From Bdellovibrionales bacterium (GTDB lineage Bacteria > Bdellovibrionota > Bdellovibrionia > Bdellovibrionales > UBA1609), in contig JAGRAK010000023.1 of assembly GCA_020434645.1 (NCBI GenBank), positions 1-13,166 on the forward strand: a stretch of DNA of 13,166 nt, in the 5' to 3' direction. The stretch's first letter is position 1, and each line of letters begins with the position of its first letter. The notes under the pieces were generated by a model. It saw only the letters and a list, made by a program, of their open reading frames with translations. It was not told the origin of the DNA and searched no databases. The position numbers and the translations under genes were made by a program. Positions 6,415-13,166 of the stretch are shown one piece after another.

Positions 6415-7974
6415 GTGCGCAATATCTTCTCAGCTTTAGCTGTCATCAGCTTTATACCATTCTACTATAGCCCCACATTTGCAAAGCCAATTAAAAATCC
6501 ACAGCTTGAAAATCTCATCAACGCCCTCCCTGAAAAATCTCTTACACTTGATCTTATTGTGGCTCGGGCTATAGAGAGCTCTGAGGGATTTAAAGCCGTC
6601 AAGTCGCAGCTTTACAGTGTGCCCGTCGCTGAACTCAAGGCCAATTCGGCATTCGACACACGAGTCACTATCGCTCAAGACTGGTTGAATAATAAAAATG
6701 AACCGAGCAATGCGCAAAGCCCAAACGATACAGTTAATAACAATCTCTCATTAGGAATCTCAAAATACTTTTCAACTGGCACAGCCCTTTCAGCACAATA
6801 TTCACAAGGGCACAATGAAATCGGATTTCCAACAGGGTCATTTCTATCGATAGATCCCTACTACGAAACAAAAGCCAGTGTGAGTCTCAGTCAGAATCTC
6901 TGGGCTGATAGTTTCGGATACGCCTCGCGCCGATCATTAAGGGCTGCACAACTGAACACTCAAGCACAAAAAGCTAATTTTCAAACTTCTGTTGAAAGTT
7001 GGGCTCTTGGCATGATTCAAACTTATTACAACGCTTGGTTCTCACAAGCGCAAACACGCGCAGCACAAGAGAGCTTTAAACGGCGGGAGCGACTTCTCAA
7101 AGCCACAAAGCTTCGCCTAAGCCGCGGAAATGCTGAAAAACCAGATTATCTTCAAGTTGAATCAGCTTATCTCATGTCACGCGCGCGCCAGCTCGAAGCC
7201 GAAAAAAACTTAGACGACCAGTGGAGAAAACTAATAGTAAAACTCAAACTCCCCGCTGATTGGCTCGATGTCGACTCTGTTGATGTTCCACTTAAAATTG
7301 ACGACATCGCCCCAGACGCAATTCAAATCTGTAAAAAATTTCGCGAAAAAGGCATCCCATCAAATGATCCAGTGGCGCTCAAGGCCGCACAGCTTATGAG
7401 TGAAGGCGCCAAATTATATTGGGAGGCTGCTAAAAATAAAGCTTGGCCTGAGCTCAAATTGACCGGTAGTTATTTTTTAAATGGCATAGATTCACAATCT
7501 AACAAAAGCACTTCTCAAGCATTTGATCGAGACTTTCCCGGCTGGACTGTTGGACTCACACTTTCTTTTCCTATTGAATTCAGTCAGCAGAAAGCAGAAC
7601 TCAGCGAGGCCATTGCCAAAAAAGCTCAGGCCGAAGCACTTAAAAATGATGCAAATGATGATCGCAATCTTTCATGGCTCAATGAATGTGCCAATCTCGA
7701 GCGCCTCGTCACCACTTTGAGCGACGCTCATATATCTTATAAAAATCAAAACCTTCGCGCTGACCTTGAAGAGAAACGATTTCGCCTTGGTCGATCGAGC
7801 ACGATTAATGTTATTCAGGCCGGAGATGATGAGACCGATTCACAAATATTTCTTTACTCAACTGAAGTGGCCTTGAGGCTAACCGCCTGGAAGGTTCTTG
7901 AACTCGACTCTCAAATAATTGCCAAACTCAAAGACTACTCAACTAAGAATAAATCAGAATTTAAGCTGGAGTAA
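6415..7974 (+). CDS. TolC-family outer-membrane efflux channel
   Basis: This is a 519-residue exported protein, slightly longer than most TolC homologues. The signal peptide is residues 1-23 (cleavage after TFA). Two OEP repeats follow. The first has long coiled-coil helices around residues 190-280 (SRGNAEKPDYLQVESAYL is the typical helix-turn signature). A beta-strand segment GWTVGLTLSFPI comes next, then a second helical hairpin to residue 500 (FRLGRSSTINVIQAGDDE). Trimers of such proteins form a beta-barrel and a periplasmic tunnel through which inner-membrane pumps expel substrates. The GTG start is supported by TTGGAGA at 6404-6410, 5 bases upstream, and by the intact signal peptide. It is followed after 5 bases by the RND permease, so the two are almost certainly partners. 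The specific substrate is unknown. Confidence 0.9.
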   Translation: MRNIFSALAVISFIPFYYSPTFAKPIKNPQLENLINALPEKSLTLDLIVARAIESSEGFKAVKSQLYSVPVAELKANSAFDTRVTIAQDWLNNKNEPSNAQSPNDTVNNNLSLGISKYFSTGTALSAQYSQGHNEIGFPTGSFLSIDPYYETKASVSLSQNLWADSFGYASRRSLRAAQLNTQAQKANFQTSVESWALGMIQTYYNAWFSQAQTRAAQESFKRRERLLKATKLRLSRGNAEKPDYLQVESAYLMSRARQLEAEKNLDDQWRKLIVKLKLPADWLDVDSVDVPLKIDDIAPDAIQICKKFREKGIPSNDPVALKAAQLMSEGAKLYWEAAKNKAWPELKLTGSYFLNGIDSQSNKSTSQAFDRDFPGWTVGLTLSFPIEFSQQKAELSEAIAKKAQAEALKNDANDDRNLSWLNECANLERLVTTLSDAHISYKNQNLRADLEEKRFRLGRSSTINVIQAGDDETDSQIFLYSTEVALRLTAWKVLELDSQIIAKLKDYSTKNKSEFKLE

Positions 7975-7979
7975 ATACT

Positions 7980-10900
7980 ATGCTTCGTATTATCGAGTTC
8001 TTTACCCGCAATAGGCTATTCAGCGATTTGCTCACACTCTTTATAGTCATTGCCGGCATTGTCAGCGCTCTTCTTATACGTCGAGAGGTTTTCCCTAATG
8101 TGAATTTCGATGTCATTACCATTGGCACCACTTACCCAGGAGCTTCACCAGAAGAAGTTGAAAAACTCATTACTAACCCAATAGAACAAGATCTAAAAGA
8201 AGTCGACGGCATTAAAAAACTCCGATCTTACTCGACTGACGGCAGAAGCCATATAGTGGCCTTTTTAGATCCCGATCAAACAACAGAAGCAAAAGCCAAA
8301 AGTGATATTCAAGATGTCGTTGATTTATACACTCCCCCTGAAGGAGCTGAAGAAACCAAAGTTATAGCCCTACAATCAAAGCAACAACCTGTTATTGAAG
8401 TGGCTGTGGTTTCTGACATCCCAGAAATTGAACTAAGAAGTATAGTGAAAGATCTTGAAAAAGAACTCGAATCGGTGCCTGGAGTAGCTAAAACTGTACA
8501 CAAAGGCATTCGCGATATTGAAATTCAAGTATTGGCAAATCCCGCCGCCTTACAACGTCTTTCAGTCTCGTTAGATGAAGTTGTTTCAGCACTTAAGTTT
8601 CAAAATAAATCTATCCCGGCCGGCACAATTGAGCCACTCTCCCCTACCCAAAATGAAAAAGAGACTCTCGTTCGAACTATAGGAGATTTTCGTGGAATAA
8701 AAGATGTCGAAGACACTGTTATTCGATCAAACGAACTTGGGCAGCCCATACGAATTCGAGATGTCGCCGCTGTCTCTTATAACTTAGAAAAACCCACTAT
8801 AATAAATCGCACAAATGGGCACCCATCGCTCACGTTGACCGTATTAAAAAAAGAACAAGCCGATGCTATTCGAATGGTCGACATGGTCATTGAAAGAGCC
8901 CAAAAGTTTCAAGACGAACATGCACATAAATTTAGCACCAGCTACATTAATGATTTTTCACAATACATCAGAAGAAGACTTTCGATTCTGACAACCAACA
9001 TGGTGTTTGGACTTATTCTAGTTCTCTTAACACTGACATTATTTTTACCATTTCGAACTGCATTACTCACAAGCATGGGGATTCTGATTTCATTTTTAGG
9101 AACTCTCATGGTTCTCTACTCTAATAATCAGAGCATCAACCTTATCTCTCTTCTCGGGCTTATTATCGTAAGTGGTATGCTTGTTGATGATGCCATCGTT
9201 GTTGCTGACAATGTCGTTCGCCATATGAAAAAGGGGGGCGACCGCGTACAAAATGCAATCAATGGTGCATTTGAAATCTGGCCAGCTGTAACAGCGTCTG
9301 TTCTCACAACCGTCATTGCATTTTTACCTATGCTCTTTATGTCGGGCATATTCGGTAAGTTTATTAAACAAATACCTATGGGTGTTGTTGTCGCCTTACT
9401 CTTTAGTTTAGGCGAAGCCCTACTCATTCTGCCGCAACATTTCGCTCATTATGCTCGTCTAGAAAAAAAACAAAATCCAAATTCGTTCACAAGATTTACG
9501 CTCCGGTTTCAAAGCTTTTGGGACAACAAACTTGTCCCGCGATATTTAAATCTTGTCACACAGATTATTAACAAACGCTATATAGCTGCAGCTTTCGTTG
9601 GTGTATTTTTTATTTTCTCTTTGGGCGTTGCCAAATTTGGACTGAAACTTGTGTTGTTTCCGCCAGAGGGTATTGAAATATTTTATATTCGCGCAAAAGC
9701 CCCCACAGGTTTTAGCCTGAAACAAACCACCGATGCTATCAAACCCATTGAAGATCTAGTGGCCGCGCTACCCAAAGAAGAACTTCAGGACTTTGTCACA
9801 ACCATAGGGCTAGTTCAGCAAGATGCGAATGATCCCAATACCAAACGTGGTAATGAATACGCGCAGATTGCGGTGTACCTTACCCCAGAACCTGACCGAG
9901 ACCGCTACGCCATCGACATAATTGAGGACTTGCGATTAAAAATTGGTAAGCCCGAAATACTTGAGGAGCTCACTTTTGAAAGAATGAATTCTGGTCCACC
10001 TATGGGCAAACCCGTCAGCCTTGGTGTGCGCGGTAAAACTTATGACAAAATTCTACTCGCCGTCGCTGAATTAAAAGAAAAAATTAAAGACCTGCCAGGC
10101 CTAATTGATTTAAGTGACTCATATGTTTCAGGTAAAAACGAGCTCCATATTATTGTCAATCGCGCTGAAGCCGCAGCAGCAGGACTTTCAGTTACACAAG
10201 TCGGAACAACCGTTCGCGCCGCTCTTGATGGCATTGTGGCAACATCCATTCAAGAACTTGAAGATGAAATTGATGTACGCGTCTCTTTTTCACCTGAAGA
10301 CAAGACTTCAGCAGACACTCTCGGACTAATCAAAATACCAAATAAAATGGGCAATCTCATCCCGCTTACTCGCATTGCTAAAATCGAAAAAGCTCAGGGA
10401 ATCGCTGTATTTCAACATGAAGGCAATGAGCGAGAAGTGAAAGTTACGGCTTCGCTGAACACCGATATTACAAGCTCAACCGAAACAAATAATATTATTA
10501 GAAAACTGCTACCAGAGATTATGAAAAATCATCCTGATATTACCGTTGATTTTGGTGGCGAAGATGAAGACACTCAAGAAAGTTTAGCCTCACTTGTTCG
10601 TGCGTTTGCTATAGCTTTTGCCGGCATATTTTTAGTGCTCATACTCACTTTCAAAAATCTTTTTCAGCCTTTTCTTGTTATACTCACAATCCCGCTAGGC
10701 ATAATGGCGGTTATATGGACACTCTTTATAGCCAGAATGCCCCTTAGCTTCATGGCCATGCTTGGGATTATTGCACTTGCCGGCGTTATCGTGAATAACG
10801 CCATTGTGCTGATAGATTTTGTGAATAGCGCCAGACGAGATGGTGAAAATAAAATCAAGAGTATAATCACGGCAGCAGAGTTGAGATTGAAACCCATATT

Positions 10901-11099
10901 TCTAACTTCAGTTACAACTGTTGCTGGCCTACTACCAACTGCGCACGGGATAGGCGGGTTAGATAAGTTTGTTGTTCCTATTGCCATGTCGCTTGGCTAC
11001 GGCATTATGTTCGGATCTTTATTAACGTGTTTATTTTTTCCGGCTGCAATTGCCATTATGGATGATTTTCAAGAATTCATTGAAAAGAAACTTAATTAA
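7980..11099 (+). CDS. RND-superfamily efflux permease (AcrB-like)
   Basis: This 1039-residue protein has the size and duplicated layout of HAE-type RND pumps: TM1 at about 14-32, a large periplasmic loop to about 335, TM2-6 at 337-490, a TM7 at about 533-555, a second periplasmic loop to about 868, and TM8-12 to 1027. The conserved TM4 proton-relay pair is present as Asp403-Asp404 in GMLVDDAIVVADN. In TM10 the position of the AcrB Lys940 is Asn: VNNAIVLIDF (Asn939-Asn940). Such pumps form trimers in the inner membrane and use the proton gradient to export drugs, lipids or other amphiphiles through TolC. A GGAG lies inside the tolC end, 8 bases before the ATG, so translation is probably coupled. 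No periplasmic adaptor gene lies in the window. The stop codon sits in a palindrome shared with the convergent gene. Confidence 0.94.
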   Translation: MLRIIEFFTRNRLFSDLLTLFIVIAGIVSALLIRREVFPNVNFDVITIGTTYPGASPEEVEKLITNPIEQDLKEVDGIKKLRSYSTDGRSHIVAFLDPDQTTEAKAKSDIQDVVDLYTPPEGAEETKVIALQSKQQPVIEVAVVSDIPEIELRSIVKDLEKELESVPGVAKTVHKGIRDIEIQVLANPAALQRLSVSLDEVVSALKFQNKSIPAGTIEPLSPTQNEKETLVRTIGDFRGIKDVEDTVIRSNELGQPIRIRDVAAVSYNLEKPTIINRTNGHPSLTLTVLKKEQADAIRMVDMVIERAQKFQDEHAHKFSTSYINDFSQYIRRRLSILTTNMVFGLILVLLTLTLFLPFRTALLTSMGILISFLGTLMVLYSNNQSINLISLLGLIIVSGMLVDDAIVVADNVVRHMKKGGDRVQNAINGAFEIWPAVTASVLTTVIAFLPMLFMSGIFGKFIKQIPMGVVVALLFSLGEALLILPQHFAHYARLEKKQNPNSFTRFTLRFQSFWDNKLVPRYLNLVTQIINKRYIAAAFVGVFFIFSLGVAKFGLKLVLFPPEGIEIFYIRAKAPTGFSLKQTTDAIKPIEDLVAALPKEELQDFVTTIGLVQQDANDPNTKRGNEYAQIAVYLTPEPDRDRYAIDIIEDLRLKIGKPEILEELTFERMNSGPPMGKPVSLGVRGKTYDKILLAVAELKEKIKDLPGLIDLSDSYVSGKNELHIIVNRAEAAAAGLSVTQVGTTVRAALDGIVATSIQELEDEIDVRVSFSPEDKTSADTLGLIKIPNKMGNLIPLTRIAKIEKAQGIAVFQHEGNEREVKVTASLNTDITSSTETNNIIRKLLPEIMKNHPDITVDFGGEDEDTQESLASLVRAFAIAFAGIFLVLILTFKNLFQPFLVILTIPLGIMAVIWTLFIARMPLSFMAMLGIIALAGVIVNNAIVLIDFVNSARRDGENKIKSIITAAELRLKPIFLTSVTTVAGLLPTAHGIGGLDKFVVPIAMSLGYGIMFGSLLTCLFFPAAIAIMDDFQEFIEKKLN

Positions 11100-11100
11100 G
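11091..11100. other. 10-bp palindrome supplying the stop codons of two convergent genes
   Basis: CTTAATTAAG is a perfect palindrome. On the plus strand it ends the RND permease (Leu-Asn-stop) and on the minus strand it ends the OM barrel gene (Leu-Asn-stop), in equivalent frames. The coding regions overlap by 8 bases, so there is no intergenic terminator between the two transcripts and their 3' ends can form antisense overlap. Confidence 0.85.
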
Positions 11101-11877
11101 TGGCGGTATATAAAACTTAAACATAATGCCGACATAGGCACCGCCCAAATCCAATTCAGGTTTGTTTCCTAAATTATCAGTGACTGTTGCTCCCGAGGCA
11201 ACAGCTCCTGCTCCCGCCCCGCGGATGGCAGTTGTCGCTGAATCATATTCAAACCCAGAGGCCTTAAAAAATCTCCAGCCCCCATCGATACTAAACGTCA
11301 CATTGTCCAAAATAAACATCTCGTAGCCTGCGCCTACGTTGTAATTCAGCACCGTTGCAGCCCATGTCTCTTTAAAAGTCGCTGGTGCTGTGTAGTAGGC
11401 CGCCCCCGCAGTAGTCAGCGAATACGCATTCGTTACTTTTACATTTGCGTAACCTGCACCGGCAAACACATAGGCACGGGATGTTCCGGTATTCAAAAAA
11501 CCAAACTCTAGTGAAACATTCGGATTAAACGCCACTGATTTACTATCGACATCCATATAATCAGTCGTAGCGCCATTTGTTCCTGTCGCAATTATGCTTT
11601 TTGTCTGTAAGCCCTCTACACCCGCGCGAAAAGAAAGTGATTCACCAAGAAGAAATGCAAAGCCAATTTCACCGCTAAAATTATAATCCACATCATCTTC
11701 AAATTGAGTGTCACTACCACTGGTATGTTCATAGGCATTATCTGCAACTTTTGAAACGCCACCCGTCCCGCGAAAATAAGCGGATACCCATGAATCTTTA
11801 AAACTAAAGACTCGTGCATTAGCTGATGATGTAATGCAAACAAGGCCTACCAACAGTAAAACTCTTAAATTCTGCAA
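11092..11877 (-). CDS. Small outer-membrane beta-barrel protein
   Basis: This is a 261-residue exported protein, with a signal peptide at residues 1-21 (cleavage at ANA). The mature part is rich in Gly, aromatic and alternating residues typical of an OmpA/OprW-like 8-stranded barrel: NFSGEIGFAFLLG, SLSFRAGVEGL, SRAYVFAGAGYANVKV, NYNVGAGYEMF, FSIDGGWRFF and a final strand AYVGIMFKFYI. There is no OmpA peptidoglycan-binding domain, so it is a bare barrel with Ala/Thr/Gly-rich loops. I chose the TTG at 11877 because no ATG or GTG would keep the signal peptide and because the AAGAG-like Shine-Dalgarno lies just before it, inside the end of the upstream gene. It begins 2 bases after the stop of the AMIN-like gene, so the two are co-transcribed. 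A structural role or small-molecule porin is possible; nothing decides it. Confidence 0.72.
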   Translation of the reverse strand: MQNLRVLLLVGLVCITSSANARVFSFKDSWVSAYFRGTGGVSKVADNAYEHTSGSDTQFEDDVDYNFSGEIGFAFLLGESLSFRAGVEGLQTKSIIATGTNGATTDYMDVDSKSVAFNPNVSLEFGFLNTGTSRAYVFAGAGYANVKVTNAYSLTTAGAAYYTAPATFKETWAATVLNYNVGAGYEMFILDNVTFSIDGGWRFFKASGFEYDSATTAIRGAGAGAVASGATVTDNLGNKPELDLGGAYVGIMFKFYIPPLN

Positions 11878-11879
11878 AA

Positions 11880-12425
11880 TTAACTCTTTTCTTTTAAATC
11901 AATCGCAATACGACTGGCCTTGTCTTTTGACGGCAGCATAAAGGCTTCAAGCTTCATGTTTTTTTTGAGAAGAAGTTGAATTGTGATAGTGCTATCAAGG
12001 GGATCAAAATTAATCTTCGCCTCTTTCACAAATGGAGAAGCTTTAAAACTTTTTTTAATAGCCTCTTCATTTACCCCCGACGCCAACATTTGAGATAAAT
12101 CAATAACAACTCTCGGATTTTCTTTTTCTATTGCGGCCTGAAAATAGCTGACCTGTCCCTTAAGGGGCTTACCGTATGCATCTCCCAAATCGAGTAAAAT
12201 GCGCTCTATCTTATCTTTAGCAGAAAATATTCGCCGTACATTCAATAGGGTGAATGCCGCTCCAGACTCACCGCCCGAAATGGTGCCGTACTCTATATAT
12301 GTATGTCGCTTATTTGCTTTGGCTATAGTTCGATCAATTGCCGCATGAGCATCATAAGCAGGAGCAAAGAATAGAGCCCCTCCAACCGCCGCCAAAACCC
12401 CTAATTTTAGTAAAAAATGAGCCAC
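11880..12425 (-). CDS. Exported AMIN-like protein of unknown function
   Basis: This is a 181-residue protein with a signal peptide (MAHFLLKLGVLAAVGGALFF and cleavage after AHA at residue 28). The mature part has paired strands ending in hydrophobic-Asp-Leu motifs: RILLDLGDAYG, RVVIDLSQML and, at the C-terminus, RIAIDLKEK. Similar VDL/IDL strands occur in AMIN domains, which localise periplasmic proteins to envelope structures or the septum, but the match is by eye only and could be wrong. The GTG at 12425 is chosen for the very strong GGGAGGAA site 5 bases upstream. It is the first gene of a two-gene minus-strand unit with the OM barrel protein 2 bases downstream, suggesting a joint envelope role. 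It diverges from the lipoprotein gene at 12609. Confidence 0.62.
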   Translation of the reverse strand: MAHFLLKLGVLAAVGGALFFAPAYDAHAAIDRTIAKANKRHTYIEYGTISGGESGAAFTLLNVRRIFSAKDKIERILLDLGDAYGKPLKGQVSYFQAAIEKENPRVVIDLSQMLASGVNEEAIKKSFKASPFVKEAKINFDPLDSTITIQLLLKKNMKLEAFMLPSKDKASRIAIDLKEKS

Positions 12426-12428
12426 TTC

Positions 12429-12436
12429 TTCCTCCC
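12429..12436 (-). promoter_or_regulatory. Strong ribosome binding site for a GTG start
   Basis: On the minus strand GGGAGGAA precedes the GTG at 12425, with 5 bases between the GGAGG core and the start. No other start with such a site exists in this frame, which settles the start of the AMIN-like gene. Confidence 0.75.
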
Positions 12437-12462
12437 TGAAAAAAAGACCCTATAACCAATAA

Positions 12463-12491
12463 ATTGTGCCAATTAACGTCACTTTTATCAA
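12463..12491 (-). promoter_or_regulatory. Candidate sigma-70-type promoter for the AMIN-like/OM barrel pair
   Basis: On the minus strand TTGATA (12491-12486, five of six consensus bases) is followed after exactly 17 bases by CACAAT (12468-12463, four of six). This would start RNA near 12456, about 30 bases before the GTG start and just ahead of its Shine-Dalgarno. The weak -10 keeps confidence low. The rest of the divergent gap (12426-12608) is AT-rich; no equally good promoter was seen for the lipoprotein gene. Confidence 0.35.
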
Positions 12492-12594
12492 TTTTGAGCC
12501 TCTTTTTGAAGACTTTACCACGTTGTATCAATAAGTTATGTAATTTTTTCTTGGCCCGAATCTTCCATATGTAACGGTGTGTAGCTTTAATTTT

Positions 12595-12600
12595 AAGGAG
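12595..12600 (+). promoter_or_regulatory. Ribosome binding site of the lipoprotein gene
   Basis: AAGGAG stands 8 bases before the ATG at 12609. This is the ideal distance and supports that start, which also gives a complete lipoprotein signal. Confidence 0.75.
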
Positions 12601-12608
12601 ATTCTTGT

Positions 12609-13166
12609 ATGAAAAAACTGGTCTTTACACTTCTAGTCGCCACTACAGCCCTAATAGGCTGTGGCAAAGACAATGGCGGCGGCGGAGCAGCACCTTACGG
12701 TCAAAATTGCTACGGCAATAACTACGGCAACACCATGGCCAGCACTCAATTTCAGTGGAGAAACGGCCAGTGCATAGACAATCGCACGAATAATACAGTG
12801 AATCCACAAATGTGCCCACCCCCAGGCGGATCACCAGCAGTTAACCCAGCTTACGGCAATAATCCCTACGGAAATCAACCCTATGGCGCATACGGCAATC
12901 AAGGTTGCGTACCAGGCGGTTATCCTCCTCCAGGTTATCCTGGCGGCTATCCTCCTCCTGGCTACCCACAGTATCCTGGAAATGGTTACCCACAATATCC
13001 TGGGAATGGCTATCCTCAGTATCCAGGCACTGGCGGCAGCGGATCTTCACCTGAATGCCAATACTTAGATAAGCCTGGTTACTACTATAAGTATGAATAC
13101 TTCCCTGGAGCCAACACGTACATGTGCGTCGAATACAGCATTGGTACACAAATGAATTACCCATAT
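12609..13166 (+). CDS. Outer-membrane lipoprotein with Gly/Tyr/Pro repeats (cut by window edge)
   Basis: The frame is open for 186 codons to the window end with no stop. It starts with a lipoprotein signal: basic MKK, hydrophobic core and lipobox LIGC with Cys18 as the lipidated residue. Gly follows Cys18, with no Asp at +2, which favours outer-membrane sorting. A Gly-rich spacer comes next, then a YGN-rich part with Cys34, Cys55, Cys69 and Cys100. A Pro/Tyr/Gly repeat lies at residues 103-142, and a second Cys-containing segment rich in Tyr holds Cys150 and Cys173. Six cysteines after the lipobox suggest disulfides. No enzyme domain is visible; it may be a surface or structural lipoprotein. 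The ATG has AAGGAG at 8 bases. Minus-strand open frames over this gene reflect its Gly/Pro-rich codons. The family is not recognised. Confidence 0.82.
   Translation, partial: MKKLVFTLLVATTALIGCGKDNGGGGAAPYGQNCYGNNYGNTMASTQFQWRNGQCIDNRTNNTVNPQMCPPPGGSPAVNPAYGNNPYGNQPYGAYGNQGCVPGGYPPPGYPGGYPPPGYPQYPGNGYPQYPGNGYPQYPGTGGSGSSPECQYLDKPGYYYKYEYFPGANTYMCVEYSIGTQMNYPY
12915..13034 (+). repeat. Degenerate tandem repeats coding Gly-Tyr-Pro units
   Basis: In frame with the lipoprotein, two GGYPPPGYP units (residues 103-120) are followed by QYPGNGYP, QYPGNGYP and QYPGTG (121-142). The octad copies are nearly identical at DNA level apart from third-base changes such as CCA/CCT and GGA/GGG, which suggests older duplication under protein-level selection. 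Such repeats give extended, Tyr-rich flexible stalks. Confidence 0.8.

Noticed and set aside
9128..9427. Minus-strand open frame within the RND permease
   Set aside because: Lies over conserved TM4-TM6 coding sequence and shows only antisense composition.
12643..12834. Minus-strand Cys-rich open frame
   Set aside because: Antisense of the lipoprotein gene; its Cys/Arg richness comes from Gly/Pro/Asn codons on the plus strand.
12915..13034. Repeats as a CRISPR-like array
   Set aside because: Units are short, adjacent, in frame and without spacers; they code for a protein repeat.
12841..13164. Minus-strand 107-codon frame
   Set aside because: Antisense of the Gly-Tyr-Pro repeats; no start signal, and the plus-strand lipoprotein has a lipobox and SD.

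Overview
This is a window of about 42% G+C (estimated by eye) from a Gram-negative chromosome. Most products carry export signals, and it contains two predicted outer-membrane barrels, a TolC-type channel and an OM lipoprotein. The Ser/Thr kinase has a myxobacterial/Bdellovibrio-type HRDxSPQN catalytic loop joined to a TM segment and PEGA-like domains. Together with the base composition and the frequent GTG/TTG starts, this suggests a Bdellovibrionota-like or other former delta-proteobacterial lineage. That assignment is inference. I see no rRNA, tRNA, CRISPR array, transposase or phage gene.

Layout. (1) Left edge, minus strand: the first 91 codons of a secreted protein with a hexapeptide-repeat linker (1-274, runs off the window). 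(2) A 321-bp divergent gap (275-595) with an unusually structured leader: an imperfect tandem repeat, a perfect GNRA-loop hairpin, a second hairpin, and a third that presents the Shine-Dalgarno in its loop. (3) An outer-membrane barrel protein (596-1753), tail-to-tail with coaE (1750-2343, minus). (4) A four-gene same-strand block of about 8.7 kb: PEGA-type Ser/Thr kinase, long-chain acyl-CoA synthetase, TolC-family channel and RND permease (2445-11099), with gaps of only 35, 35 and 5 nt. (5) Convergent to it, a minus-strand pair: an exported AMIN-like protein (12425-11880) followed 2 nt later by a small OM barrel protein (11877-11092, TTG start). (6) Right edge, plus strand: an OM lipoprotein with Gly/Tyr/Pro repeats and six post-lipobox cysteines (12609-13166, runs off the window).

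How the genes may work together: the central block looks like one transcription unit joining a membrane-spanning signalling kinase, fatty-acid activation (or lipid remodelling) and a tripartite-type efflux pump. The usual periplasmic adaptor gene is missing. The flanking genes all concern the cell envelope. Both convergent junctions have overlapping stop codons, so no intergenic terminator fits there. The two genes cut by the window edges are supported by signal sequences, although neither has a stop codon at both ends inside the window. The best candidates for something undescribed are the 5' leader of the 596-1753 gene and the kinase/acyl-CoA synthetase/efflux operon.
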